Source: an uncultured Bacillus sp. (GTDB lineage: Bacteria > Bacillota > Bacilli > Bacillales_B > DSM-18226). From it: a stretch of DNA of 26,971 nt. The notes beneath the pieces were generated by a model. That model had not been told where the DNA came from, made no database searches, and was given only the letters and a program-made list of their open reading frames with translations. The stretch covers positions 1-26,971 of the forward strand of contig NZ_CAMLDX010000046.1 in assembly GCF_946478885.1 (NCBI RefSeq). Direction: 5' to 3'. The position numbers and the translations under genes are program-made. Numbering within the stretch: the first letter of the stretch is position 1; every line of letters starts with the position of its first letter. Positions 1-8,800 of this stretch are shown here, piece by piece.

Positions 1-254
1 TTTAATGAGGCTATCTAATTACTAAGAGAAAAACGTCAGTTTTTCAGTGGCCTCCATTCCAGGTCAGCCTTTTTTCTATGTCAGTGATTTGCAAGAATTT
101 TACGGGTGTGCGAAACTGCTGCAGATATGCTATTATCATCTTATGTAAAAATGGACAATGAAGCATATTTTGGTAAGCAATTGTCGTTACTCTTAAATAT
201 GAATCGGAATCAAAATTTTTCTGCTATATTTTTACTAAAGGAGTCAGGGAAAAG
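1..254. other. Non-coding region upstream of nusB
   Basis: No gene is visible here. The three plus-strand frames meet stops at 3-5, 16-18 and 23-25, so at most the last few codons of an upstream gene are present. In B. subtilis the upstream neighbour is an Asp23-family gene, but nothing here identifies it. The stretch holds a small hairpin at 28-45 and a possible extended -10 element TGCTATTAT at 128-136 with no convincing -35. The nusB ribosome binding site is AAAGGAG at 237-243. Confidence 0.6.
28..45 (+). terminator. Weak terminator-like hairpin
   Basis: GAAAAAC at 28-34 and GTTTTTC at 39-45 are perfect inverted arms around a 4-nt loop (GTCA). The stem is AT-rich and no separate T-run follows, so termination would be weak. 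It lies just after the possible end of an upstream gene, which is the main reason to read it as a terminator. Confidence 0.3.
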
Positions 255-650
255 ATGAAGAGAAGAACAGCTAGAGAGAAGGCGTTACAAGCCATTTTTC
301 AAATTGATGTAAGCGAAGTGGAGCCTGCGGATGCCCTAGAGCATGTACTGGAAGGGAAATCTTCCGATCCGTATTTAGAAATATTGGTAACTGGTGCAGC
401 AGAGCATATGAAAGATATTGATGAAGTGATCAAAAATCATTTGGAAAACTGGACGATTGAGCGGCTGGCCAATGTCGATCGAAATATCTTGAGATTATCG
501 GTTTATGAACTGATCTATTGCCAGGCTGAGGTACCCGCAAATGTCGTTATTGATGAAGCAATCGAAATTGCCAAAGTGTACGGAGATGATCAATCCGGCA
601 AATTTATTAACGGTGTTTTGTCAAAGGTGAAGCATTCGCTCAGCAAATAA
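255..650 (+). CDS. nusB: Transcription antitermination factor NusB
   Basis: The 131-residue product is the usual NusB length. NusB binds boxA RNA together with ribosomal protein S10 (NusE) and supports antitermination and correct assembly during rRNA transcription. The N-terminus MKRRTAREKALQAIFQID is the typical start of the all-helical NusB fold. The C-terminal half has the family signature NVDRNILRLSVYEL followed by NVVIDEAIEIAKVYGDDQSGKFINGVL. The ATG has AAAGGAG at 237-243, 11 nt upstream. In Bacilli this gene normally heads a run with folD, xseA, xseB and ispA; here the next gene is xseA, because folD is absent. Confidence 0.97.
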   Translation: MKRRTAREKALQAIFQIDVSEVEPADALEHVLEGKSSDPYLEILVTGAAEHMKDIDEVIKNHLENWTIERLANVDRNILRLSVYELIYCQAEVPANVVIDEAIEIAKVYGDDQSGKFINGVLSKVKHSLSK

Positions 651-769
651 TGCTTTGCTTAAATCGGTGTGCCCGTTTCAGGCAGGCTGCCATCACAAGG
701 AAGACTGCGGACCAATCCTGTTTTTGCGGAGGGCACAGCGCTTTTTTGACAGCAGAAAAGGAGTTTATC

Positions 770-2113
770 ATGGAAGCACAGCGTTATTTAACCGTCAGCG
801 CTTTAACGAAATATATAAAACGCAAATTTGATGCGGACCCGCATCTTCAGGATGTCTTAGTAAAAGGGGAAGTTTCAAACTATAAGCAGCATACCAGCGG
901 ACATATGTATTTTACACTGAAGGATGAGAAAACGAGAATTCTTGCTGTGATGTTCTCAAGCTATAATCGCTCGATGAAGTTTTCTCCTGAAAACGGCATG
1001 AAGGTTCTGATTCGCGGTGAAATTTCTGTGTATGAGTCAAGCGGTCACTACCAAATTTATGTCAAGGAAATGCAGCCGGATGGAATCGGTGACCTGTACT
1101 TGGCTTATGAACAGCTCAAGGAAAAACTTACTCAGGCCGGCTATTTTTCCATGGAGCATAAAAAAAGTCCGCCGAAATTCCCAAAAACGGTAGGGGTTAT
1201 TACGTCACCAACAGGGGCAGCAATCCGCGATATTATGACGACCATTAAAAGAAGGTTTCCGATTGCTTGTATTCTTATATTTCCTGCCCTCGTACAGGGA
1301 GAACAGGCGGCACAGTCGATTGTTTCGGCAATCCGCGAGGCGAATCAGCCCGTTCATGGCGTTGATGTCCTGATTGTCGGACGGGGTGGAGGTTCGATTG
1401 AAGAATTATGGGCATTTAATGAGGAAATCGTGGCCAAGGCGATTTATGAATCCCGTGTGCCGATTATTTCGGCCGTTGGGCACGAAACGGATTTTACGAT
1501 CGCTGATTTTGCTGCTGACTTACGAGCGCCCACACCAACCGCTGCTGCTGAATTGGCTGTACCGCATATCCATGAATTGCTTGAACGTGTTATGACCAAA
1601 CAGACGATTATGACGCGCGCTGTGAAGGAACGGATCAATCAGCAGCGGACAAGGCTACTGCGTATGGAAAAATCTTATGCTTTTCGTTATCCACATCGTC
1701 AGTATGAACAAAAAATAGAACAGCTTGATAAAAAAACAGAGCAACTCGTACGAAGTTCGCAAAAGCTTTTTGCCCTGAAGCAGGCACAATTGGAGCAGGC
1801 ACAATGGCGTTTGCAGCGGAATCATCCACTTGCACAGTTGAAAGAAGCAGCCGTGCAACAGGAAAAACTGACAAAATCATTGGCAAGAGCGATGTCTGTC
1901 ATATTTGCCGGAAAACAGACAGAATTTGCTCACATGCTTTCAACGCTTCAGGCATTTAGCCCGCTGAAAATCATGGAGCGCGGATACAGTCTCACCTACG
2001 GGCCGGATGGAAGGTTGCTGAAAAGCACGGCAGATATTCAAGTAGAGGAGAAAGTGACGGTCAAGCTTTCAGACGGCACATTATATTGTGAAGTAACGGA
2101 TAAAGGGGAGTGA
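770..2113 (+). CDS. xseA: Exodeoxyribonuclease VII large subunit
   Basis: XseA is the catalytic subunit of exonuclease VII, which degrades single-stranded DNA from both ends and works with several XseB copies. The 447-residue product has an N-terminal OB fold ([42 protein letters not shown]). The catalytic domain carries [31 protein letters not shown] from residue 204, and [27 protein letters not shown] long helical region leads to a conserved end ([18 protein letters not shown]). The frame is open back to 650, adding 40 codons, but those have no family resemblance. The ATG at 770 has AAAGGAG at 757-763 with 6-nt spacing and gives the expected length. xseB begins 4 nt after the stop. Confidence 0.96.
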   Translation: MEAQRYLTVSALTKYIKRKFDADPHLQDVLVKGEVSNYKQHTSGHMYFTLKDEKTRILAVMFSSYNRSMKFSPENGMKVLIRGEISVYESSGHYQIYVKEMQPDGIGDLYLAYEQLKEKLTQAGYFSMEHKKSPPKFPKTVGVITSPTGAAIRDIMTTIKRRFPIACILIFPALVQGEQAAQSIVSAIREANQPVHGVDVLIVGRGGGSIEELWAFNEEIVAKAIYESRVPIISAVGHETDFTIADFAADLRAPTPTAAAELAVPHIHELLERVMTKQTIMTRAVKERINQQRTRLLRMEKSYAFRYPHRQYEQKIEQLDKKTEQLVRSSQKLFALKQAQLEQAQWRLQRNHPLAQLKEAAVQQEKLTKSLARAMSVIFAGKQTEFAHMLSTLQAFSPLKIMERGYSLTYGPDGRLLKSTADIQVEEKVTVKLSDGTLYCEVTDKGE

Positions 2114-2117
2114 TCAG

Positions 2118-2351
2118 ATGGGAGAAGAAAAGAGTCTATCATTTGAAGAAGCAATGGAGCAATTAGAAAAGATCGTAGACCGATTAGAAGAAGGAGATGT
2201 TCCTTTAGAAGAAGCAATCTCCATTTATAAAAACGGAATGGAACTTTCACAGCTTTGTCATGAAAAGCTGAAAGGTGTGGAGGAGCAGTTAACGCAGATT
2301 TTAACCGCGGATGGTCAAAAAGAGACCTTTTCCATTTCTGAGGAGGAGTAA
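2118..2351 (+). CDS. xseB: Exodeoxyribonuclease VII small subunit
   Basis: The 77-residue product is XseB, the small helical-hairpin subunit that assembles in several copies on XseA to form exonuclease VII. The family core is clear: [37 protein letters not shown], then the second helix with [16 protein letters not shown]. The acidic C-terminal tail is usual. The preceding gene's end supplies the ribosome binding site (AAAGGGGAGTGATC just upstream). Its own last codons contain AGGAGGAG at 2341-2348, which serves the next gene, so xseA, xseB and ispA look translationally linked. Confidence 0.95.
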   Translation: MGEEKSLSFEEAMEQLEKIVDRLEEGDVPLEEAISIYKNGMELSQLCHEKLKGVEEQLTQILTADGQKETFSISEEE

Positions 2352-2353
2352 TT

Positions 2354-3247
2354 TTGTCAGTCAGCATCTTTGAGATTTTTATCAAAAAATATAAAAAGAC
2401 TTTAGAAGAACAGATGGAGGAGAGCATTCGTAGCCTGCAAGCGCCATCCGTGCTGAAGGAAGCGATGATGTATTCTCTCTCAGCCGGCGGTAAACGTATC
2501 CGTCCCCTGCTGGTATTTGCCACATTGGATGCACTTGGCGAGAATCCAGAGTGCGGATTATTTCCGGCCTGTGCTATTGAAATGCTGCATACCTATTCAC
2601 TCATTCATGATGATTTACCGAGTATGGACAATGACGATTTACGCCGGGGAAAACCAACCAATCATAAGGTTTTTGGCGAAGCCAATGCCGTTTTAGCTGG
2701 AGACGCCCTTTTGACTTACAGCTTTCAAATGATTACCGAGGCACCGGAGCAGTCGATTTCATCGGCGGCTAAGCTTGAATTAATCCGGCAGCTGGCATTA
2801 TCAGCGGGCGCGGAAGGGATGGTCGGTGGCCAGGTTGCCGATATAGAGGGCGAAAGAAAACAACTTCAGTTAGAAGAATTAGAGTATATCCATGTTCACA
2901 AAACGGGTAAGATGTTAACATATAGTGTGATGGCAGGAGCCATTATTGCTGATGCGGATGAAACGACGAGAAAGTATTTGCAGGATTTTTCCGAGCATTT
3001 AGGACTGGCGTTTCAAATCCGGGATGACCTGCTCGATTTAGATGGGGATGAAGAAAAGTTGGGCAAGCCAATCGGCAGTGATGAGGAAAATCACAAGTCG
3101 ACATACCCGGCGTTATTAGGGGTAGAAGGAGCTAAATCCGCCCTCAGCCAAGAGATTGAAGCGGCACTTACCGCTCTGAAAAAGACAGGCGCCAAAACTG
3201 TGCTTCTTGAAGCCATCACGGACCTTGTCGCCAAAAGAGATCATTGA
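2354..3247 (+). CDS. ispA: Farnesyl diphosphate synthase (geranyltranstransferase)
   Basis: IspA condenses IPP with DMAPP and then GPP to make farnesyl diphosphate, the precursor of undecaprenyl phosphate and menaquinone side chains. The 297-residue product has the first aspartate-rich motif DDLPSMDNDD at residues 86-95 and the second, DDLLD, at 224-228. GGKRIRP (residues 45-51) and KPTNHKVFGEA bind diphosphate. Tyr81, five residues before the first Asp, matches the chain-length residue known from the Geobacillus stearothermophilus enzyme and argues for a C15 product. Translation starts at TTG 2354, with AGGAGGAG at 2341-2348 inside the end of xseB. The C-terminus VAKRDH matches the B. subtilis enzyme as I recall it. 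Confidence 0.95.
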   Translation: MSVSIFEIFIKKYKKTLEEQMEESIRSLQAPSVLKEAMMYSLSAGGKRIRPLLVFATLDALGENPECGLFPACAIEMLHTYSLIHDDLPSMDNDDLRRGKPTNHKVFGEANAVLAGDALLTYSFQMITEAPEQSISSAAKLELIRQLALSAGAEGMVGGQVADIEGERKQLQLEELEYIHVHKTGKMLTYSVMAGAIIADADETTRKYLQDFSEHLGLAFQIRDDLLDLDGDEEKLGKPIGSDEENHKSTYPALLGVEGAKSALSQEIEAALTALKKTGAKTVLLEAITDLVAKRDH

Positions 3248-3359
3248 TTTTTAATTATTGGAATAGCTATGGCTATTTATCGTATGATTATAGGAAGAAT
3301 GCCGTTATCACCTTAATGTGTTAGCAATCTTTTGACCGTTTGATACAGAGAAAATGATT

Positions 3360-3388
3360 TTGCATGGTTAAATGATGTATTTTATAAA
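3360..3388 (+). promoter_or_regulatory. Possible sigma-A promoter for dxs
   Basis: TATAAA at 3383-3388 lies 17 bp after TTGCAT (3360-3365), within the 214-bp gap between ispA and dxs. The -10 box is 5 of 6, but the -35 is only 3 of 6. The same gap has a small hairpin, AATAGC at 3262-3267 pairing with GCTATT at 3272-3277, without a T-run. The length of the gap suggests dxs has its own promoter. The assignment of these boxes is tentative. Confidence 0.35.
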
Positions 3389-3461
3389 ATGCTATTTGAC
3401 TATTCATTAAAAATTATCACTGTTGTTGAACAATAAGACATGAAAGTGAGTGATCCACTGA

Positions 3462-5354
3462 ATGGATCTATTTAAGATTAAAGACCCCTCGTTTTTAAAA
3501 GGGCTGTCGCTGAAGGAATTAGAGGAGCTCAGTGAAGAGATCCGCGACTTTTTAATTCACCAGCTTTCGAAAACCGGCGGTCATATCGGTCCGAATTTAG
3601 GGGTTGTCGAGCTTACTATTGCTCTCCATAGGAGTTTTGACAGTCCAAGGGATAAAATCCTTTGGGATGTCGGACATCAATCATATGTTCATAAAATACT
3701 GACAGGCAGAGCGTCTCAGTTTGATTCGTTGCGCCAATATAAGGGAATGAGCGGTTTCCCCAAGATGTCGGAAAGTGAGCATGACGTCTGGGAAACAGGG
3801 CACAGCTCGACCTCATTATCTGCGGCAATGGGAATGGCGATTGCCCGCGATTTAAATCAGGAAAACTATTATGTCGTACCTGTCATTGGTGATGGTGCCT
3901 TGACAGGAGGGATGGCTTTAGAGGCATTGAATCATATAGGTCATGAAAGGAAAAATATGATTGTCATCCTAAATGACAACGAGATGTCCATTGCCCCGAA
4001 TGTCGGTGCCCTGCATAATGTATTGGGCAGATTACGTACGGCAGGCAAATATCAATGGGCAAAAGATGAATTGGAAGCTCTCCTGAAACGGATTCCGGCA
4101 GTGGGAGGCAAGATTGCTGCAACCGCTGAAAAAATTAAGGATAGTTTAAAGTACTTATTAGTGTCCGGAGTATTCTTTGAAGAGTTGGGATTTACGTATC
4201 TCGGACCCATTGATGGGCACAACTTTGAGGCCTTGTTTGAAAACCTGTCTTATGCAAAAAAAATGGAAGGCCCTATTTTATTGCATGTTATTACGAAAAA
4301 AGGGAAAGGCTATCAGCCGGCTGAAAATGATCGGATCGGCAATTGGCACGGAACGGGACCGTATAAAATTGAAACAGGAGACTTTTTAAAACCTCTGAAT
4401 ACAGCTCCGGCCTGGAGCAAGCTGATTAGCGAAACCGTGAGAAGAATGGCCCGGGAGGACAAGCGGATTGTGGCTATTACACCGGCCATGCAGGTTGGTT
4501 CAAAATTGGAAGGGTTCGCCAGTGAATTTCCGGATCGGATGTTTGATGTCGGGATCGCCGAGCAGCATGCGGCCACTGTAGCGGCAGGTCTTGCCACACA
4601 GCACATGAAACCGTATTTGGCGATTTACTCCACTTTTCTGCAACGGGCATATGATCAGGTTGTCCATGATATCTGCCGCCAGAAATTGAATGTTTTTTTC
4701 GGAATTGATCGCGCAGGATTAGTCGGGGCAGATGGAGAAACACATCAAGGGGTTTTTGATATTGCCTTTTTACGAAACCTGCCCAATATAGTTGTAATGA
4801 TGCCAAAGGACGAGAATGAAGGACAGCATATGGTCTATACAGCACTAAAGTATGATGACGGGCCGATTGCTTTGAGATACCCCCGAGGTAACGGATATGG
4901 TGTACCGCTTGATGAGACGCTGCATAGCATACCAATTGGAAGCTGGGAAGTATTGAAAGAAGGATGCGATGCGGTCATCTTAACTTTTGGCACGACTATT
5001 CCGATGGCAATGAAAGCGGCAGCCATTTTAGAAACACAGGGCTGTTCTGTGAAAGTGGTAAATGCCCGCTTTATTAAACCGCTTGATGAAGAATTATTAA
5101 CCTCATTGCTACAATTAAATATCCCGCTCCTGACGATCGAAGAGGCTATCCTGCAGGGGGGATTCGGCAGTGCTGTACTAGAGTTTGCCCATGATCACGG
5201 GTTTTATGATTCTGAAATTCACCGTATGGGAATTCCGGATCGCTTCATTGAACAAGGCAGTGTGAAAGAATTATTAGCGGAAATTGGATTGACTGCTGAA
5301 GAAATCATCAAAACGATCAATACGATTGCCAGAAAAAAACAAAAAAGGGCTTGA
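3462..5354 (+). CDS. dxs: 1-deoxy-D-xylulose-5-phosphate synthase
   Basis: Dxs makes 1-deoxyxylulose 5-phosphate from pyruvate and glyceraldehyde 3-phosphate, the first step of the MEP isoprenoid pathway. It is a thiamine-diphosphate enzyme, 630 residues here, the usual length. The cofactor motif [18 protein letters not shown] starts at residue 143 and ends at the conserved LNDNEMSI. The catalytic Glu is in IAEQH (residue 367). [12 protein letters not shown] and [20 protein letters not shown] are conserved N-terminal substrate-side motifs. The C-terminal transketolase domain runs to the end. The ribosome binding site upstream of the ATG (around 3443-3451) is weak. The gene abuts tlyA: its stop is at 5352-5354 and the next ATG at 5355. 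With ispA it groups isoprenoid genes. Confidence 0.97.
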   Translation: MDLFKIKDPSFLKGLSLKELEELSEEIRDFLIHQLSKTGGHIGPNLGVVELTIALHRSFDSPRDKILWDVGHQSYVHKILTGRASQFDSLRQYKGMSGFPKMSESEHDVWETGHSSTSLSAAMGMAIARDLNQENYYVVPVIGDGALTGGMALEALNHIGHERKNMIVILNDNEMSIAPNVGALHNVLGRLRTAGKYQWAKDELEALLKRIPAVGGKIAATAEKIKDSLKYLLVSGVFFEELGFTYLGPIDGHNFEALFENLSYAKKMEGPILLHVITKKGKGYQPAENDRIGNWHGTGPYKIETGDFLKPLNTAPAWSKLISETVRRMAREDKRIVAITPAMQVGSKLEGFASEFPDRMFDVGIAEQHAATVAAGLATQHMKPYLAIYSTFLQRAYDQVVHDICRQKLNVFFGIDRAGLVGADGETHQGVFDIAFLRNLPNIVVMMPKDENEGQHMVYTALKYDDGPIALRYPRGNGYGVPLDETLHSIPIGSWEVLKEGCDAVILTFGTTIPMAMKAAAILETQGCSVKVVNARFIKPLDEELLTSLLQLNIPLLTIEEAILQGGFGSAVLEFAHDHGFYDSEIHRMGIPDRFIEQGSVKELLAEIGLTAEEIIKTINTIARKKQKRA

Positions 5355-6191
5355 ATGATGAAAAAGGAACGTGTCGATGTTTTATTAGTGGAACAAGGGT
5401 TGTTTGAAACCCGGGAGAAGGCAAAAAGAGCTATTATGGCTGGAATCGTATACAACCATGAAAACCGCCTTGATAAACCAGGGGAAAAGATTCTTGCTGA
5501 TACTCAGCTTATGGTAAAGGGAAAGACTCTTCCATATGTCAGCAGGGGAGGTCTTAAGCTGGAAAAAGCGTTAAAAATATTTGATTTGAACATCAAGGAT
5601 AAGATCCTGCTTGATATTGGTGCTTCAACAGGCGGATTTACCGACTGTGCCCTGCAAAAAGGGGCCTTGAAGTCCTATGCACTTGATGTTGGATACAATC
5701 AGTTAGCATGGAAGCTGAGGCAGGATGAACGGGTTGTGGTGATGGAAAGGACAAATTTCCGTTATGTAACCCCCAGCGATTTAGAGGGGGAAATGCCCAA
5801 TTTTGCTTCAATCGATGTATCCTTTATCTCCTTAAAACTAATTCTGCCTGTTCTTAAAACGCTGCTTGTCACAGGCAGCGACATTGTCGCCTTGATAAAG
5901 CCGCAGTTTGAAGCGGGGCGTGAACAGGTAGGCAAAAAGGGAATTGTCAGAAATCCTAAGGTTCATGAGCAGGTGATTCAGATGATCATCGATTTTTCAC
6001 TTGAAACCGGTTATGATGTGAAGGATCTTTCTTTTTCTCCGATTACAGGAGGGGAAGGAAACATTGAATTCCTGCTGCATTTATTTTGGGCGGGAGAGAA
6101 GCCGGTCGGCAGCGATCTGCTTCAGGTGACTCCATCGGAAATCGTGAAATGCGCGCATACAGAATTAAAGTCCAAACAGCCGGAGATATAA
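5355..6191 (+). CDS. tlyA: TlyA family rRNA (2'-O-ribose) methyltransferase
   Basis: The 278-residue product has an N-terminal S4 RNA-binding domain (about residues 4-65, RVDVLLVEQGLFETREKAKRAI). A FtsJ/RrmJ-like methyltransferase domain follows, with the SAM-binding motif DIGASTGGFTD at residues 87-97. SRGGLKLEKAL (63-73) carries the first conserved lysine, and SIDVSFISLKLILP and ALIKPQFEAG are later catalytic-core motifs. In mycobacteria TlyA methylates 16S and 23S rRNA and affects capreomycin sensitivity; the B. subtilis homologue is YqxC. Whether this protein modifies the same nucleotides is inferred. ATGATG at 5355 gives two possible starts, and an A/G-rich AAAAAAGGG at 5341-5349 precedes them. 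Confidence 0.9.
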   Translation: MMKKERVDVLLVEQGLFETREKAKRAIMAGIVYNHENRLDKPGEKILADTQLMVKGKTLPYVSRGGLKLEKALKIFDLNIKDKILLDIGASTGGFTDCALQKGALKSYALDVGYNQLAWKLRQDERVVVMERTNFRYVTPSDLEGEMPNFASIDVSFISLKLILPVLKTLLVTGSDIVALIKPQFEAGREQVGKKGIVRNPKVHEQVIQMIIDFSLETGYDVKDLSFSPITGGEGNIEFLLHLFWAGEKPVGSDLLQVTPSEIVKCAHTELKSKQPEI

Positions 6192-6227
6192 ATCGGCGAA
6201 ACGTGTCCATCTAAATAGGCGAATGGA

Positions 6228-6280
6228 AAAGAATGGCCGCTTGTTTGTGTTTTGCTGCAACAAGAGGGCGATTCTTTTTC
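6228..6280 (+). terminator. Candidate terminator after tlyA
   Basis: AAAGAAT at 6228-6234 pairs with ATTCTTT at 6271-6277. Inside it, CTTGT pairs with ACAAG, with an imperfect GC-rich middle. A T-rich run follows (TTTTTC). The stem is interrupted, so strength is uncertain. Its position 36 nt after the tlyA stop, and a regulated promoter region downstream, fit a transcription boundary. Confidence 0.5.
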
Positions 6281-6363
6281 TTGTAGTTTCCTGTATCATA
6301 CTTCTAGTATGCCGCAAAGGTGGTATCGATTTGGTGAAGATGACACATGATAAGTCACACCGT

Positions 6364-6377
6364 TGAATAATTATTCA
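6364..6377. promoter_or_regulatory. Putative ARG box (ArgR/AhrC operator)
   Basis: TGAATAATTATTCA is a perfect 14-bp palindrome matching the core of the ARG box (TGAAT, four A/T bases, ATTCA). It lies 72 bp upstream of the argR start, which suggests autoregulation. Only one box is visible, while strong ArgR control usually uses two, so any repression may be modest. Confidence 0.55.
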
Positions 6378-6423
6378 TGTACAAAAAGTTGAAAATCGGC
6401 TAACATAAAGGAGAATACCCCAT

Positions 6424-6453
6424 ATGGAAACATTACATGAGGTGAAGGAATGA
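6424..6453 (+). CDS. Nine-codon upstream ORF overlapping argR start
   Basis: ATG at 6424 opens a frame METLHEVKE whose TGA stop (6451-6453) overlaps the argR ATG (6450-6452) as ATGA. It has its own good ribosome binding site, AAAGGAG at 6407-6413 with 10-nt spacing. It contains no arginine codon, so it is not an arginine attenuator peptide. If translated, it would couple argR translation to upstream ribosomes. A chance ORF this short is possible; the strong site is the argument for it. Confidence 0.3.
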   Translation: METLHEVKE

Positions 6454-6899
6454 ATAAAGGACAACGTCATATAAAAATTCGTGAAATTATTGCAAATAAT
6501 GATATTGAAACACAGGATGAACTGGTGGATGAATTGAAAAGTGCCGGCTATAATGTCACACAGGCCACAGTTTCCCGGGATATTAAAGAACTGCATTTGG
6601 TAAAGGTCCCGCTCATAGACGGTCGTTACAAGTATAGTCTACCTGCAGATCAGCGGTTTAACCCGCTTCATAAACTGAAACGGCATCTGATCGATGCATT
6701 TGTAAGAATCGATTCGGCCGGACACCTCCTTGTAATGAAAACTCTTCCTGGCAATGCGATGGCCATTGCTGCGCTCATTGATAATTTGGATTGGGATGAT
6801 ATCGTTGGAACGGTCAGCGGGGATGACACTATTTTAGTCATTTGCCGGAATGAAGAGGACACAGAAGTGGTATCGAAACGCTTTCTTGACTTGCTTTAA
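6450..6899 (+). CDS. argR: Arginine repressor ArgR/AhrC
   Basis: The 149-residue product is the same length as B. subtilis AhrC and closely resembles it. It senses L-arginine as a hexamer, represses biosynthetic arg genes and activates catabolic roc genes. The N-terminal winged helix ([30 protein letters not shown], then [19 protein letters not shown]) is the DNA-binding domain. [10 protein letters not shown] links to the hexamerisation and arginine-binding domain, with [40 protein letters not shown] at 6439-6444 is the ribosome binding site. recN follows after 18 nt, so the two are likely cotranscribed, as in B. subtilis. A candidate ARG box lies upstream. Confidence 0.96.
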   Translation: MNKGQRHIKIREIIANNDIETQDELVDELKSAGYNVTQATVSRDIKELHLVKVPLIDGRYKYSLPADQRFNPLHKLKRHLIDAFVRIDSAGHLLVMKTLPGNAMAIAALIDNLDWDDIVGTVSGDDTILVICRNEEDTEVVSKRFLDLL

Positions 6900-6917
6900 A
6901 AAAGAGGTGAATTAAAA

Positions 6918-8603
6918 TTGCTGAGTGAACTGTCGATTAAAAACTTTGCTATTATTGAAACGCTTTCAATTTCGTTAGAAAAAGGCTTAACCGTTTTAAC
7001 GGGTGAAACTGGTGCTGGGAAATCCATTATCATTGACGCCATTCATTTGCTCGTTGGAGGTAGAGGTTCTTCAGATTTTGTCCGATATGGAGAGGACCGG
7101 GCAGTGATTGAAGGACTTTTTCTTTTGCAAAAAACAACTCATCCGATTTTTGAGAAAGCACAGGAATTAGGCATTGAGATAGAGGATGATATGATTGTGC
7201 TACGGCGGGATATTTATAAAAGCGGAAAAAGTGTTTGCCGAATTAACGGCAAACTCGTTACTATTTCCATTTTGCGTGAAATAGGCGGTACATTGGTCGA
7301 TATTCATGGACAGCATGAGCATCAAGAATTAATGGATGAAACAAAGCATCTTTCCCTTCTAGATCAATTTGGCAAAGAAAAGGTTGCCTATGCTTTAAAG
7401 GAGTATGCGGCAGTATATCGGAGCTATGAAAAGACACTAAAAAAACTAAAAAGTTTAAATGAAAATGAACAGCAGATGGCACATCGGCTTGATTTGATTC
7501 AATTTCAGCTTTCAGAAATTCAGGCAGCTGATTTAAAGTTGAATGAGGATGAGGAATTGCTCGAGGGAAAAAAACGCCTCTCGAATTTTGAACGCATTCA
7601 TGAGTCTGTTCAATTAAGCTATAACGGGCTGCAGGGAGAGCAAAAGGGGTTGGATTGGCTTGGGCTTGTTATGAATAATTTAGAAGAAGCTTCTGCTTTG
7701 AATCCTGATTATAAAGAGCTGGCCGAAGCGGTTTCAAATAGCTACTATATCCTTGAGGATGCAGCTCATACACTGCGCAGCGAACTGGATCAACTTGAAT
7801 TTGATCCGCAAAGATTGAATGCGATTGAAGAACGGTTGAATGAAATCAATCAATTAAAACGAAAATATGGATCATCGATTTCCTCTATATTGGAATATGG
7901 GGCGAAAATTGAAGAAGAAATTGAAACGCTGCAAAATAAAGAAATTCACATTGATCAGTTGCACAAAGAACTTATTTCACTGAAACAGGATTTAATGGTG
8001 GAAGGAATGGAATTAACGAATGTGCGCAAATATTTTGCCAAAGAACTGACGAAGGCGATCCATCGTGAGCTAAAAGAACTCTATATGCAAAAGACGGTAT
8101 TTGAAGTAAGATTTGCACCGTTGGAGACATTTTTCGCAAATGGAATGGATCAAGTAGAGTTTTATTTAACTGCCAATCCGGGAGAACCATTAAAACCATT
8201 ATCAAAAATTGCTTCGGGCGGCGAACTTTCGCGGATTATGCTGGCATTAAAGAGCATATTCTCCAAGCATCAGGAAGTTACTTCAATTATTTTTGATGAA
8301 GTGGATACCGGTGTTAGCGGCAGGGTGGCACAGGCGATTGCTGAAAAAATCCGTAAGGTATCTATCGACTCCCAGGTGCTATGCATTTCTCACCTTCCGC
8401 AAGTCGCCGCAATGGCGGATACGCATTTATACATAGCCAAGTCCACAAAGGACGGCAGAACGAAAACAACTGTCAAACCGTTAACTGAAGAGGAGAAAGT
8501 AAAAGAAATCGGCAGAATGATTTCCGGAGCGGAGATTACCGACTTAACAAAAGAGCACGCCAGAGAATTGCTTCAGTTGGCACATGATATGAAAGTACAT
8601 TAA
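6918..8603 (+). CDS. recN: DNA repair protein RecN
   Basis: RecN is an SMC-like ATPase that gathers DNA ends early in double-strand break repair. The 561-residue product starts at TTG 6918, with AAAGAGGTG at 6901-6909. Walker A is GETGAGKS at residues 29-36. VGGRGSSDFVRYGE and HGQHEHQELMD follow, then a long coiled-coil region (about 150-370). The C-terminal half has the ABC signature SGGELSRIMLALKSIF, Walker B SIIFDEVDTGVSG and the CISHLPQVAAMAD switch. It is about 15 residues shorter than B. subtilis RecN as I recall it. The difference falls around VRFAPLETFFANGMDQVEF, before the signature, and looks like normal loop variation. Confidence 0.96.
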   Translation: MLSELSIKNFAIIETLSISLEKGLTVLTGETGAGKSIIIDAIHLLVGGRGSSDFVRYGEDRAVIEGLFLLQKTTHPIFEKAQELGIEIEDDMIVLRRDIYKSGKSVCRINGKLVTISILREIGGTLVDIHGQHEHQELMDETKHLSLLDQFGKEKVAYALKEYAAVYRSYEKTLKKLKSLNENEQQMAHRLDLIQFQLSEIQAADLKLNEDEELLEGKKRLSNFERIHESVQLSYNGLQGEQKGLDWLGLVMNNLEEASALNPDYKELAEAVSNSYYILEDAAHTLRSELDQLEFDPQRLNAIEERLNEINQLKRKYGSSISSILEYGAKIEEEIETLQNKEIHIDQLHKELISLKQDLMVEGMELTNVRKYFAKELTKAIHRELKELYMQKTVFEVRFAPLETFFANGMDQVEFYLTANPGEPLKPLSKIASGGELSRIMLALKSIFSKHQEVTSIIFDEVDTGVSGRVAQAIAEKIRKVSIDSQVLCISHLPQVAAMADTHLYIAKSTKDGRTKTTVKPLTEEEKVKEIGRMISGAEITDLTKEHARELLQLAHDMKVH

Positions 8604-8630
8604 AAAACCTCTCGAAATAGAGGTTTTTTC
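8602..8630 (+). terminator. Rho-independent terminator after recN
   Basis: AAAAAACCTCT at 8602-8612 pairs perfectly with AGAGGTTTTTT at 8619-8629 around a 6-nt loop. The hairpin begins inside the recN stop codon, and its right arm supplies the T-run. It separates argR-recN from spoIVB. Confidence 0.92.
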
Positions 8631-8717
8631 TTTTAAGAATATACGAAGGCATTAGTGAACTTGATGCCCGATTGCGAAATATTTCCTCATTCTACAGGTT
8701 TTTTATTACCGTCATAG

Positions 8718-8747
8718 TTATAAATGCGCATCATGCAGGCAAAATTA
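8718..8747 (+). promoter_or_regulatory. Candidate sigma-F (forespore) promoter of spoIVB
   Basis: GGCAAAATTA at 8738-8747 fits the sigma-F -10 consensus (GGNRANANTW) at every position. TTATA at 8718-8722, 15 bp upstream, matches the -35 (GYWTA) at 4 of 5. Transcription would begin about 45 nt before the spoIVB start. B. subtilis spoIVB is transcribed in the forespore by sigma-F and sigma-G, which fits. I did not find a good sigma-G pair. Confidence 0.4.
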
Positions 8748-8800
8748 TAGATGTAGCCATTAAGACGGCTTTTGGATTAGAAGCGAGGAGAGTGAATGGA

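Noticed and set aside
650..769. ATG at 650 as the xseA start, giving a 487-residue protein
   Set aside because: The extra 40 residues resemble no XseA and have no ribosome binding site. The ATG at 770 has AAAGGAG at proper spacing and gives the family length.
1635..1886. Overlapping minus-strand ORFs inside xseA, and similar ones in other large genes
   Set aside because: They mirror well-conserved plus-strand genes, lack ribosome binding sites and have shadow-like composition.
3262..3277. Hairpin AATAGC/GCTATT after ispA as a terminator
   Set aside because: The stem is short and AT-rich, and no T-run follows; it is mentioned only as part of the intergenic description.
6281..6310. TTGTAG/TAGTAT pair as the argR promoter
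   Set aside because: Only 3 of 6 and 4 of 6 matches with an 18-bp spacer, too weak to list.
8688..8694. CATTCTA as a sigma-G -10 for spoIVB
   Set aside because: No acceptable -35 (GNATR) lies 17-18 bp upstream, and the distance to the start would be about 110 nt.
8672..8800. ATG at 8672 as the spoIVB start with a 43-residue extension
   Set aside because: It lies upstream of the candidate sigma-F promoter, has no ribosome binding site and is not seen in B. subtilis SpoIVB.
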